Shown here: in pieces, positions 1-5,968 of the stretch | Numbering within the stretch: position 1 is the stretch's first letter | Layout of the letters: each line of letters begins with the position of its first letter | Source: Paracoccaceae bacterium | GTDB lineage: Bacteria; Pseudomonadota; Alphaproteobacteria; Rhodobacterales; Rhodobacteraceae | DNA: 6,857 nt | Direction: 5' to 3' | Assembly: GCA_024742655.1 (NCBI GenBank) | Contig: JANSYB010000111.1 | Span: 1 to 6,857, forward strand | Notes under the pieces: generated by a model | Databases searched by the model: none | Seen by the model: only the letters and a program-made list of their open reading frames with translations | What the model was told of the DNA's origin: nothing | Position numbers and translations under genes: made by a program

Positions 1-231
1 CGAAGCGATCGACGTTCCGGTCCATGGCTTCCAGCCGAAGCCGAATGTGTAAAGGTCGCTGTCCGATCGCGCGCCGGGATAGCGATGCGTGTGCCATGTC
101 CCGCCAAACGTGCTGTGCTGTTCGAGGATGGCGAAACGGCGATCCGGGTGGTGCTGCTGCAAGTGGTAAGCCGCGTCGATTCCCGAGATACCTGCACCGA
201 TGATCAAAACGTCGAAGTCCGTTTTCGTCAT
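1..231 (-). CDS. EthA-like FAD-dependent monooxygenase (Baeyer-Villiger / flavin-containing type), N-terminal part only
   Basis: Only the first 77 codons are inside the window; the gene runs off the left edge, so the C-terminal part is unseen. The start is the ATG at 231-229, preceded by AGGGA (239-243) at a 7-nt spacing. The visible protein opens with a beta strand and the FAD-binding Rossmann motif GAGISG (residues 12-17), with the expected acidic residue ending the second strand (E37). It continues with FGGTW (42-46), RYPGARSDSD (50-59) and YTFGF (61-65). GGTW followed by RYPG-RSDSD is the hallmark of class B flavoprotein monooxygenases, and the run closely resembles what I recall of mycobacterial EthA. 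Such enzymes use FAD, NADPH and O2 to insert oxygen into ketones or to oxidise S or N atoms in the cytosol. It is probably a separate transcription unit, because a strong hairpin and about 360 bp of non-coding DNA lie upstream. Substrate unknown; family assignment is confident. Confidence 0.9.
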   Translation of the reverse strand, partial: MTKTDFDVLIIGAGISGIDAAYHLQQHHPDRRFAILEQHSTFGGTWHTHRYPGARSDSDLYTFGFGWKPWTGTSIAS

Positions 232-588
232 AGCTAAATCCCTAAAACCTGCACGGCTGTGGTGCTGGATGAAAAAAGCCAGCTTGCTTTACGAACCGGG
301 TCTTCGCAAATGGTTTCGATCCAACGCAACCTTTGCCTGTTCGCCGTCCTCACGCGCCCCGGATGGCGGGGTCGGCTCAGCAAGGAAGACCTGAACACGC
401 CTTTTCCACCTGTCAGGGCCATGGATTTTGAGGAACGTCTCGTATCGGCAGAGGCGGTCTTTCACGGAGGGAACGTCAAAAATGTCAGGCTCCGGCAGAT
501 GCCCAAAGTGCCCAACCGGTAAAACCTTGGATGACCGCGACGAGCCATCGCTTTCAAATGCTGCAGCGGGACCGGAGGGCCGCCATAT
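232..588. other. Intergenic region with no supported gene
   Basis: This stretch lies between the end of the transporter/catabolic operon and the monooxygenase start. Short open frames exist on both strands (for example plus 259-522 and minus 234-422). Their translations are low in recognisable motifs and have no convincing ribosome binding site. I see no tRNA, repeat array or insertion-sequence end. It should hold the promoter of the monooxygenase, but I could not identify a convincing -35/-10 pair. Two weak hairpins are visible: a 5-bp CCCCG/CGGGG stem at 357-371, and on the minus strand an AAAGC/GCTTT stem followed by a T run at about 274-292. Confidence 0.5.
239..243 (-). promoter_or_regulatory. 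Ribosome binding site of the EthA-like monooxygenase
   Basis: AGGGA on the minus strand, 7 nt before the ATG at 231. It supports this start for a gene whose end is outside the window. Confidence 0.6.
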
Positions 589-618
589 TGTTTCAGGCCC
601 AATGGGGGGCCTGAAACA
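589..618 (-). terminator. Strong hairpin just after the operon's last stop codon, probable terminator or 3' mRNA-end structure
   Basis: The arms 589-600 and 607-618 are perfect reverse complements (12 bp, GC-rich toward the loop) around a 6-nt loop (601-606). The structure begins 3 nt downstream of the TAG stop (624-622) of the isochorismatase-family gene. On the minus strand the hairpin is followed by ATATGG rather than a T run, so it is not a textbook Rho-independent terminator. It may instead block 3' exonucleases or act with Rho. Its position and perfect pairing make a 3'-end role likely. Confidence 0.65.
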
Positions 619-621
619 GGT

Positions 622-1299
622 CTATACGCGCTCAAGAAAACCCGGCAAATCCTCCATGCCGACAACGTGGCAATAGATCATGTTGATGATCTCGAGCTCC
701 TTTTCATGCAACTCATCTGTTGCCGCCGCACAGGCATCATGTACGACGAGCACGCCAAAGCTTTCGTCCGCCAGAGAGCGGACCGTCGAGCTTACACATT
801 GATCAGTGAAAATCCCGGTCACGATCACGTCGGTGATACCCAAGTTGCGCAACATCAGCCGCAGATTGGTGCCGGTCAGTGCGCTGTCGGTGGTTTTGGT
901 CACCACGATCTCGTCGCCCTGCGGCGACAGTTGCGGCACCACCTGGCTGTCTTCGCGATCCTTCGGCAACAGCAGGTAGTTGAACCCAGGCTTCTTCTGG
1001 CTGAGCGAGCGGTCGCGACCATCCTCTGTCTGGCAGGCGATCCGGGCGAACATCACCTCGATACCCTCGGCACGCGCCCAGTCCAATAACTTGGCATTGT
1101 TGGGGATCACGATATTGTTCATCCGGTCATAAAAGGGCTGCCAGCGCCGGGTTTCCGCGTCCGTGTCCTTGGGCTCCAGATAGGTGTTCTGGATGTCGAT
1201 CACCAGAATCGCGGTGCGCTTGGGGGACAGCACGATATCATCGGGGTCCTCGGCGGTCTCATAGTAGAAACTGCGAAAGGCCGTCTTCCAGTCGCTCAT
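622..1299 (-). CDS. Isochorismatase-family cysteine hydrolase (amidase-like)
   Basis: A 225-residue cytosolic alpha/beta hydrolase of the isochorismatase/nicotinamidase fold. The expected Asp-Lys-Cys catalytic triad is complete: D35 in LVIDIQN, K135 in VVTKTTDSA, and C168 in GIFTDQCVSSTVR. The glycine-rich strand-turn before the cysteine and the later VVHDACAA strand are typical. Family members hydrolyse C-N bonds of small amides or ureido compounds (nicotinamide, N-carbamoylsarcosine, ureidoacrylate, biuret) and more rarely isochorismate; the sequence alone does not choose between them. The open frame extends upstream to 1380, but the start at 1299 is preferred. It has AAGGGAG at a 7-nt spacing, it begins 22 nt after the kinase stop, and the upstream extension is Arg/Pro-rich out-of-family sequence overlapping the kinase gene. 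About 27 residues precede the first core strand, a modest N-terminal extension. It is the last gene of the operon and most likely releases ammonia or an amine from an imported metabolite (inference). Confidence 0.9.
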   Translation of the reverse strand: MSDWKTAFRSFYYETAEDPDDIVLSPKRTAILVIDIQNTYLEPKDTDAETRRWQPFYDRMNNIVIPNNAKLLDWARAEGIEVMFARIACQTEDGRDRSLSQKKPGFNYLLLPKDREDSQVVPQLSPQGDEIVVTKTTDSALTGTNLRLMLRNLGITDVIVTGIFTDQCVSSTVRSLADESFGVLVVHDACAAATDELHEKELEIINMIYCHVVGMEDLPGFLERV

Positions 1300-1306
1300 T
1301 CGTTTT

Positions 1307-1313
1307 CTCCCTT
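1307..1313 (-). promoter_or_regulatory. Ribosome binding site fixing the isochorismatase-family start
   Basis: AAGGGAG on the minus strand, 7 nt before the ATG at 1299. The longer in-frame start at 1380 lies inside the kinase gene, so this site decides the start. Confidence 0.7.
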
Positions 1314-1321
1314 GTTCTGGG

Positions 1322-2332
1322 TCAGGTGCTGCCGATCCTGTCCATCCAGGCCTGACCCAGCCGCGCCGTGGTCGCGGCAAAGCCAGGGGCCAGTTCCTGC
1401 GGTTCGGGTGCTTCGATATGGCTGCCGATCCACGCCAGCAGCGCCATGCGGCGCAGCATCACGAAGGTGTTGATCTCGGCCTCTTCGGCGGCACTCATCG
1501 CGCGCACGGATTTGTAGCCCCGCACCCAAGCCTCCTTCAGCGCCGGAATGCGCGGATCGTCCTCGATGAAGCTGATGGCGGCGGCGAAATCATACAGGAA
1601 CCACCCCCAGCCGCAGTCGTCGAAATCGATCAACCGCGTGCCGGTGTCATCTTCCAGAAGGTTGGCCAGCCGCATATCCGCGTGAATGAGATTGAACTGC
1701 TCGGGCGCCTTGCCAAAGGCCGTCAGGCGGGCACGCACCGTCTGTTCGACCTTTTCCAGCACCTCGGCCACCTCGGGCGTGACCTCTGGCGCATCACGCC
1801 AGTCGCCCCAGGTGGGATCGGGGCCGAACACGGCCGTTTCATCCCAGGTCAACCGCTGGAAATCGTCCGGCTTTTGCCAGTGTAGCACATGGTCGTGACA
1901 ACGCGCGGCGATGGCTCCCAATTCCTCGTACCCGCCCGTCATGTCGCCACTTTCGTCCGGGGCATCGCCCTCGACGAAGTGGAACAGCACCATGAAGCGC
2001 GGATCGGCCAGCCCGTCGACCCGGCCCGTCTGGATGGGATCCCCGTTCTTGCCGATGTAGTATCCCGGCGTTGTCACCACCCTCTCGGCGTCCAGAGCCT
2101 CCAGCCAAGCCAGTTCACACTCGATGGCCCGGTGTGTGTGGTAATTTTCGCGGTGCACCCGAAGGATGGATTTGTAATCGCCCGGCGCCTCGACCAGGTA
2201 GGTGGCGTTTTCCGAGACGTTTATCAGCCGCGCCGTGGCCCCGTCGGGCACATCCCACAGCGACAGCGATTGCTGGGCCAAGTTTTGCAAATGGCCCAGC
2301 AGTTCTTCTAGCGGCATGTCAGATCCGGCCAT
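1322..2332 (-). CDS. APH/SrkA-fold small-molecule phosphotransferase
   Basis: A 336-residue protein of the aminoglycoside-phosphotransferase/choline-kinase superfamily, closest in style to SrkA (YihE), homoserine-kinase-II and hydroxylysine-kinase-like members. The N-lobe shows INVSENATYLVE (37-48) followed by SILRVHR (55-61), the usual nucleotide-lobe strands. The C-lobe carries the catalytic loop HADMRLAN (217-224; catalytic D219, metal-binding N224) and the metal-binding DFD (236-238) in LIDFDDCGWGW. These residues indicate an active Mg-ATP-dependent kinase in the cytosol. The catabolic operon context argues against antibiotic resistance and for phosphorylating a hydroxyl or amino group of an imported metabolite, but the acceptor is unknown. 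The start at 2332 has GGGGGAAGG (2335-2343) just upstream and lies 18 nt after the dehydrogenase stop. A second Met at codon 6 is possible but has no better ribosome binding site. Confidence 0.88.
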   Translation of the reverse strand: MAGSDMPLEELLGHLQNLAQQSLSLWDVPDGATARLINVSENATYLVEAPGDYKSILRVHRENYHTHRAIECELAWLEALDAERVVTTPGYYIGKNGDPIQTGRVDGLADPRFMVLFHFVEGDAPDESGDMTGGYEELGAIAARCHDHVLHWQKPDDFQRLTWDETAVFGPDPTWGDWRDAPEVTPEVAEVLEKVEQTVRARLTAFGKAPEQFNLIHADMRLANLLEDDTGTRLIDFDDCGWGWFLYDFAAAISFIEDDPRIPALKEAWVRGYKSVRAMSAAEEAEINTFVMLRRMALLAWIGSHIEAPEPQELAPGFAATTARLGQAWMDRIGST

Positions 2333-2350
2333 GACCTTCCCCCGTTGCGC

Positions 2351-3121
2351 TCAGATTTCTTCCATCGCTTCCAGCGATTCCGGGATGATCTGGCCACCGT
2401 CGACAACGACCTGCTGGCCGGTGATGTAACCCGCTTCGTCAGAGGCGAAGAACAGCGCGGCGTTGCCGATATCCTCGACATCCCCAAGACGCTTGAGCGG
2501 GATAGAGGCCGCCATCGTGTCGAGGTAGTCCTGCCCCAGATCCTGAAGCCCCTCGGTATAGATATTGCCGGGCATGACCGCGTTGATCGTGGTGTTGTAG
2601 CGCGACAGTTCCATCGCGGCGGTCTTCATGAAGCCAAGCTGTCCGGCCTTGGACGCGCCGTAATGCGACCAGCCGGGAAAGCCGGTGATCGGCCCGGTGA
2701 TCGAAGAGGTCAGAACCACGCGCCCCTTGCCTGCCTTTTCGAAATGCGGGATCGCGGCCTTCACACACAGAAAGGACGATCGCAGGTTGGTGGACAGCAC
2801 CTGGTCCCACTCACTGGGATCCATATCGACCATCTTGGTTTGCGGAAAGGCGCCCGCGTTGGCGCACATGATGTCAAGACCACCCTGCGCGGCGGCCGTG
2901 CTATCGACCATCGCCTTGACCGAGTCCCAGTCCGAGACGTCGCACACCTCGTAGCGCACGTCGCCCTCGATCTCGCTGGCCGCCGTTTTCAGCTCGTCCT
3001 CGCCCCGCGCAGCGATCGTGACCTTCGCGCCCTGCCGCGCAAACACGGTGGCGATGCCCCGACCGATCCCCTTGGAGCCGCCGGTGACGATAACGCTTTT
3101 GCCTTTGATGGATGTGAGCAT
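2351..3121 (-). CDS. Short-chain dehydrogenase/reductase (classical SDR, FabG-like)
   Basis: A 256-residue classical SDR that oxidises an alcohol or reduces a ketone with a nicotinamide cofactor. The cofactor motif is TGGSKGIG (13-20). It is followed by CDVSD (60-64), the NAG strand (88-90), N112, S139/S140, and the catalytic Y154 and K158 in YGASK. The proline-glycine region (PGN, 184-186) and the VDGG C-terminal strand (240-243) are in place. K17 in the glycine motif and R39 after the second strand favour NADP(H) over NAD(H), an inference from family rules. About 13 residues (QIIPESLEAMEEI) follow VDGG, a slightly long tail for FabG types. The start at 3121 is preferred over the longer frame (to 3202) because GGGAGG sits 7 nt upstream, and the extension is Arg-rich and overlaps the permease end. 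It is probably a catabolic enzyme rather than fatty-acid FabG, given its place after the transporter genes. Confidence 0.92.
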   Translation of the reverse strand: MLTSIKGKSVIVTGGSKGIGRGIATVFARQGAKVTIAARGEDELKTAASEIEGDVRYEVCDVSDWDSVKAMVDSTAAAQGGLDIMCANAGAFPQTKMVDMDPSEWDQVLSTNLRSSFLCVKAAIPHFEKAGKGRVVLTSSITGPITGFPGWSHYGASKAGQLGFMKTAAMELSRYNTTINAVMPGNIYTEGLQDLGQDYLDTMAASIPLKRLGDVEDIGNAALFFASDEAGYITGQQVVVDGGQIIPESLEAMEEI

Positions 3122-3128
3122 GATGAGA

Positions 3129-3134
3129 CCTCCC
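3129..3134 (-). promoter_or_regulatory. Ribosome binding site of the SDR gene
   Basis: GGGAGG on the minus strand, 7 nt before the ATG at 3121, inside the 31-nt gap after the second permease gene. It settles the start against a longer in-frame option at 3202. Confidence 0.75.
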
Positions 3135-3152
3135 AGTCTGTTTCGTTTGTTT

Positions 3153-3965
3153 TCAGTTCTGCGCCGCGCGCGCCTCTCGGTTTGTGCGCAACAGCCACGC
3201 AACCGCCAGGGCGGTCAGGATCAACAGGAACGATCCCACGACCGACATTACCCCGAGTGTCGGAACCAGCGGCGAGTATCCCGACACCATCTTGGCATAA
3301 AGCCATTCCGGCAGGGTCGAATCCGCCCCCGTCGTGAACAGTGAAAGAGGAAAGTTACCCCAGCTGAGCAGGAAAGCGAACAGCGCCGCCGAGACCATCC
3401 CCGGCATCAGAAGTGGCAGCGTGATCTCGCGCAGGATGGTCCAGGTGCCTGCCCCCATGTCGCGCGCGGCCTCTTCCAGCGCGGGGTCGAAACTGTAGGC
3501 ACGGATCGACACGATCAGCGTGGCAATCGGCGCGATCCAGACGAGGTGTGCGACCACGGCCGTCTTCCAGCTCGGGATGATGCCAAGCGAGTTGAACCAC
3601 ATCAAAAGCGCAAGGCCCAGAACGGTCTGCGGAAAGAAAATCGGCAGCAGGATCAGCTTTTGAAACGTGGTGCGATACCGCCACTGGTAACGGGCGAAGG
3701 CCAGCGCGCCGAAGAAGGCGACAACAACCGAAATGACGGTGACAAGAACCGCAACCGTCAGCGAGGTCGTCAAGAGTTCGCTGACCGTGCTGCTTTCAAC
3801 GGCCTCGCCGTACCACTTGGTCGAGTAGCGCTTGATCGGAAAGCTGAGATAGCGCGCGCGCGACACCGAGGCGAAGGCGACGGAGACCAGCGGCAGGTAC
3901 AGAAACGCGATGACGAGAATGCCATACACATAAAGGACGATGCGTGTGGAACGGGAGGTCGGCAT
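3153..3965 (-). CDS. ABC transporter inner-membrane permease, PotC-like
   Basis: A 270-residue integral membrane protein of the binding-protein-dependent transport (BPD_transp_1) family. Hydrophobic segments lie at about residues 8-33, 65-92, 103-125, 137-155, 187-210 and 235-259, fitting the usual six helices. The cytoplasmic coupling loop that docks on the ATPase is clear: EEAARDMGAGTWTILREITLP, starting at residue 164, with the invariant EAA and Gly. Length and motif match PotC/YdcV-type second permeases of polyamine-like importers. The start at 3965 is chosen over the upstream frame because it carries GGGGAGG (3974-3980) at 8 nt. It also shares one base with the stop of the first permease (TGATG), suggesting translational coupling. 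It should pair with the preceding permease as a heterodimer; the transported solute is unknown. Confidence 0.92.
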   Translation of the reverse strand: MPTSRSTRIVLYVYGILVIAFLYLPLVSVAFASVSRARYLSFPIKRYSTKWYGEAVESSTVSELLTTSLTVAVLVTVISVVVAFFGALAFARYQWRYRTTFQKLILLPIFFPQTVLGLALLMWFNSLGIIPSWKTAVVAHLVWIAPIATLIVSIRAYSFDPALEEAARDMGAGTWTILREITLPLLMPGMVSAALFAFLLSWGNFPLSLFTTGADSTLPEWLYAKMVSGYSPLVPTLGVMSVVGSFLLILTALAVAWLLRTNREARAAQN

Positions 3966-4819
3966 CAGCGTTTCCTCCCCATTATGGCGTCCAGATCGAC
4001 CTTGGACACGCCGAAGAGCGCAAGCCCACCGATGATCACGATCAGGATCATCGACAACGCCGAGCCGAGCGGCCAGTTCTGCCCGAAGGTAAAGGCTGTC
4101 TCGATATCGTCGGCAATCGCGATCACCGCCTGCCCGCCGAGGATTTTCGACTCCGCCAAGGCGCCCGCGGCCAGAACGAAACTCAACAGAGACCCGACGA
4201 CGATACCCGGCGCGGCCAGTGGCACCTCGATCTGCCATAGCACCTGCCAGCGCGTCGCGCCCAGATCATAGGCGGCCTGTCGCGTGTCATCGGGCACCAT
4301 GGCAATGCCTTGCGCCAAGGGGAACAACATGAACGGCAAATAGACGTAGACCAACCCGAACACGATGATCGGCACACCGTAGAGCGGACTATCAAAACCG
4401 ACCCCGGTCCAGGCGCGGATATGCCCCTCGATCAGCCCCCCTTTCATGAGCGTCAGAACCCAACCGAACAGGCGGATATTTTCCGACACGAACAGGCTCA
4501 TCACAACGGCGATGGTCAGAACCAGCGTGAATTTCTTGAACACTTTGGCCATCGCATAGGACAGCGGCCAGCAGACGACCAGCAGTATGACGGTCGAGAC
4601 CAGCGCCATGCCGAGAGACCACAGCAGCGACTTGTAATATCCCTGATCGAAGAACACGGCATAGGATGAAAAATCCGGCATGTTCGTTAGCGAAAAGACC
4701 TTTTGCGGCATCACCGAAAAAATCGCCACCACGACCAGTGGTGCCAGGAACGACACGACCAACACCACCGCCAGAGGCAGTGACGACAAAAGGCCCAGTT
4801 TGCGGTCCAGCGTCCTCAT
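3965..4819 (-). CDS. ABC transporter inner-membrane permease, PotB-like
   Basis: A 284-residue permease of the BPD_transp_1 family. A first hydrophobic helix (about residues 12-36) after a positively charged N-terminus is followed by a periplasmic loop and further segments near 65-87, 97-124, 148-172, 204-222 and 253-272. The EAA coupling loop reads RQAAYDLGATRWQVLWQIEVP from residue 180; the first EAA glutamate is replaced by Gln, a mild deviation. The periplasmic loop after helix 1 and the overall length resemble PotB/YdcU-type first permeases. The ATG at 4819 overlaps the ATPase stop by 4 nt (ATGA), with a GAGG just upstream at 4824-4827, so translation is probably coupled. It forms the membrane pore together with the next permease. 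Confidence 0.92.
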   Translation of the reverse strand: MRTLDRKLGLLSSLPLAVVLVVSFLAPLVVVAIFSVMPQKVFSLTNMPDFSSYAVFFDQGYYKSLLWSLGMALVSTVILLVVCWPLSYAMAKVFKKFTLVLTIAVVMSLFVSENIRLFGWVLTLMKGGLIEGHIRAWTGVGFDSPLYGVPIIVFGLVYVYLPFMLFPLAQGIAMVPDDTRQAAYDLGATRWQVLWQIEVPLAAPGIVVGSLLSFVLAAGALAESKILGGQAVIAIADDIETAFTFGQNWPLGSALSMILIVIIGGLALFGVSKVDLDAIMGRKR

Positions 4820-5889
4820 GTGGCCTCGCGTATGAAATGGGTGACCGCACTGTCGAACCCGATGGTGACCTGTTCGCCCTCCGACGCATTCAACCGGTCC
4901 TCGCGCAGTTTCTCGACCGTGACCATGCCGCCGGTCGTTTCGATCTCGTACTGGATCCGCGAGCCGAGCGCATATTCCCCATGCAACGTTCCGGTCAAAG
5001 TGAAGTCAAACGCGCGTTCACCCCCGGCAAAGCGGACATATTCGGGCCGCACCATCAATAGGCCATGCCCGCCGGGATCGAGGTTATCGACCGCGACACC
5101 GGCACGGATCTTCAGAATGTCACTGGTGATCAGGCCCGCGTCATCCGCACGCAGCCCGAACAGGTTCACCTCGCCCATGAACTCCGCCACAAAGCGGCTG
5201 ACGGGGGCGCTGTAGATTTCATCGGCCACGGCAATCTGCTCGAAATGGCCCTCTTTCATGATGGCGATCCGATCTGACATCACCATCGCCTCTTCCAGCG
5301 AATGGGTGATGTAGACGAATGTCTTGCCGGTGCGCGCATGCAGATCCTTGAGTTCCTTTTCAAGTGTCTTGCGTAAGCGGTAATCAAGCGCCGAAAGCGG
5401 TTCGTCGAAGAACAGGATTTCGGGGTCGAAGGCCAGAGCGCGCGCCAGTGCCACGCGTTGCCGTTCCCCGCCGGAACATTGCGAAATGCGTTTGTCATAG
5501 TAGCTGCGCGGGAGGCGCAGCAGGTCCAGCAACTCTTCGGCGCGGGCCCGGCGCGCCGCTGGCGCCTCCTTGCGCAGCTTGAGAGGGAATTCGATGTTCT
5601 GGCCCACCGTCATGTGCGGAAACAGCGCAAGCGACTGGAACACCATGCAGGTGGGGCGCAGGTTCGCCGGGGTCTCGTCTATGCGCCCGTCGCGCAACCA
5701 GATCGACCCCTCGGTCAGCTCGTCCATTCCGACAAGCAGCCGGATCAGGGTCGACTTGCCGCTTCCCGACGGCCCGACGATGGTAAAGAATTCCCCCTCG
5801 ACAATGTCGAGATCGACGCCCTTCAGGGCCGTGAAATCCCCGAATTTCTTGACAACGCCACGCAAACGCAGAAGTGCCGAAGAGTCCAT
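4816..5889 (-). CDS. ABC transporter ATP-binding protein, PotA-like with TOBE region
   Basis: A 357-residue cytoplasmic ATPase that powers the importer. All nucleotide-binding elements are visible: Walker A GPSGSGKST (39-47), Q-loop Q85, signature CSGGERQR (138-145), Walker B ILFFDEP (158-164), D-loop SALD (166-169) and switch His H196. The signature begins with Cys where Leu is usual. Residues from about 240 onward form the C-terminal regulatory region, with the TOBE-type stretch LMVRPEYVRF (278-287) typical of PotA, FbpC and MalK relatives. I chose the ATG at 5889 because AAGG (5897-5900) stands 7 nt upstream. The alternative ATG at 5907 (six residues longer) has a pyrimidine-rich leader with no Shine-Dalgarno sequence. 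The stop overlaps the first permease start. The solute cannot be deduced; PotA-like is a family label. Confidence 0.93.
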   Translation of the reverse strand: MDSSALLRLRGVVKKFGDFTALKGVDLDIVEGEFFTIVGPSGSGKSTLIRLLVGMDELTEGSIWLRDGRIDETPANLRPTCMVFQSLALFPHMTVGQNIEFPLKLRKEAPAARRARAEELLDLLRLPRSYYDKRISQCSGGERQRVALARALAFDPEILFFDEPLSALDYRLRKTLEKELKDLHARTGKTFVYITHSLEEAMVMSDRIAIMKEGHFEQIAVADEIYSAPVSRFVAEFMGEVNLFGLRADDAGLITSDILKIRAGVAVDNLDPGGHGLLMVRPEYVRFAGGERAFDFTLTGTLHGEYALGSRIQYEIETTGGMVTVEKLREDRLNASEGEQVTIGFDSAVTHFIREAT

Positions 5890-5896
5890 GCTCTTG

Positions 5897-5900
5897 CCTT
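5897..5900 (-). promoter_or_regulatory. Ribosome binding site favouring the shorter ATPase start
   Basis: AAGG on the minus strand, 7 nt before the ATG at 5889. A GAGG also lies at 5902-5905. Nothing comparable precedes the alternative start at 5907, so the shorter protein is preferred. Confidence 0.5.
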
Positions 5901-5927
5901 GCCTCATAGATGAAGAAACCGCTTTTG

Positions 5928-5965
5928 GGGGCGGCCCCGACGCGTCAAGGCGCCGGGACCGCCTT
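5928..5965 (-). promoter_or_regulatory. Short hairpins between binding-protein and ATPase genes, possible mRNA processing or attenuation element
   Basis: Just after the binding-protein stop (5971-5969), the arms 5960-5965 and 5947-5952 pair perfectly (6 bp, AAGGCG with CGCCTT, 7-nt loop). A second GC-only stem follows, 5935-5938 with 5928-5931 (4 bp, 3-nt loop), then CAAAAGC. There is no T run, so full termination is unlikely. Known ABC import operons often carry such structures after the binding-protein gene to stabilise its mRNA and lower downstream expression; that role here is inference. Confidence 0.4.
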
Positions 5966-5968
5966 GGA

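Noticed and set aside
274..292. Weak terminator-like element on the minus strand (AAAGC/GCTTT stem then T run)
   Set aside because: The stem is only 5 bp and not GC-rich. It lies between a probable terminator and the next gene start, where termination would make little sense.
234..422. Minus-strand 62-codon open frame directly upstream of the monooxygenase
   Set aside because: It could be read as a leader peptide, but it has no recognisable composition, no regulatory codon run and no conserved motif.
428..676. Plus-strand open frame containing a CPKC-like stretch in the spacer
   Set aside because: A single CxxC pair is not enough for a zinc-binding call. There is no ribosome binding site, no second pair, and the frame runs into the hydrolase gene on the opposite strand.
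1322..2332. Aminoglycoside resistance gene
   Set aside because: The superfamily motifs are shared by many metabolite kinases. The operon context is catabolic and there are no mobile-element signs nearby.
2345..3337. Long plus-strand open frame (330 codons) opposite the SDR gene
   Set aside because: It is the antisense shadow of a clear SDR with all catalytic motifs. Its translation is Arg/His/Gly-rich without motifs, as expected from GC-biased codons read in reverse.
3546..4271. Plus-strand open frame of 241 codons opposite the permease genes
   Set aside because: Highly charged, low-complexity translation antisense to two well-supported membrane proteins; no convincing ribosome binding site or motif.
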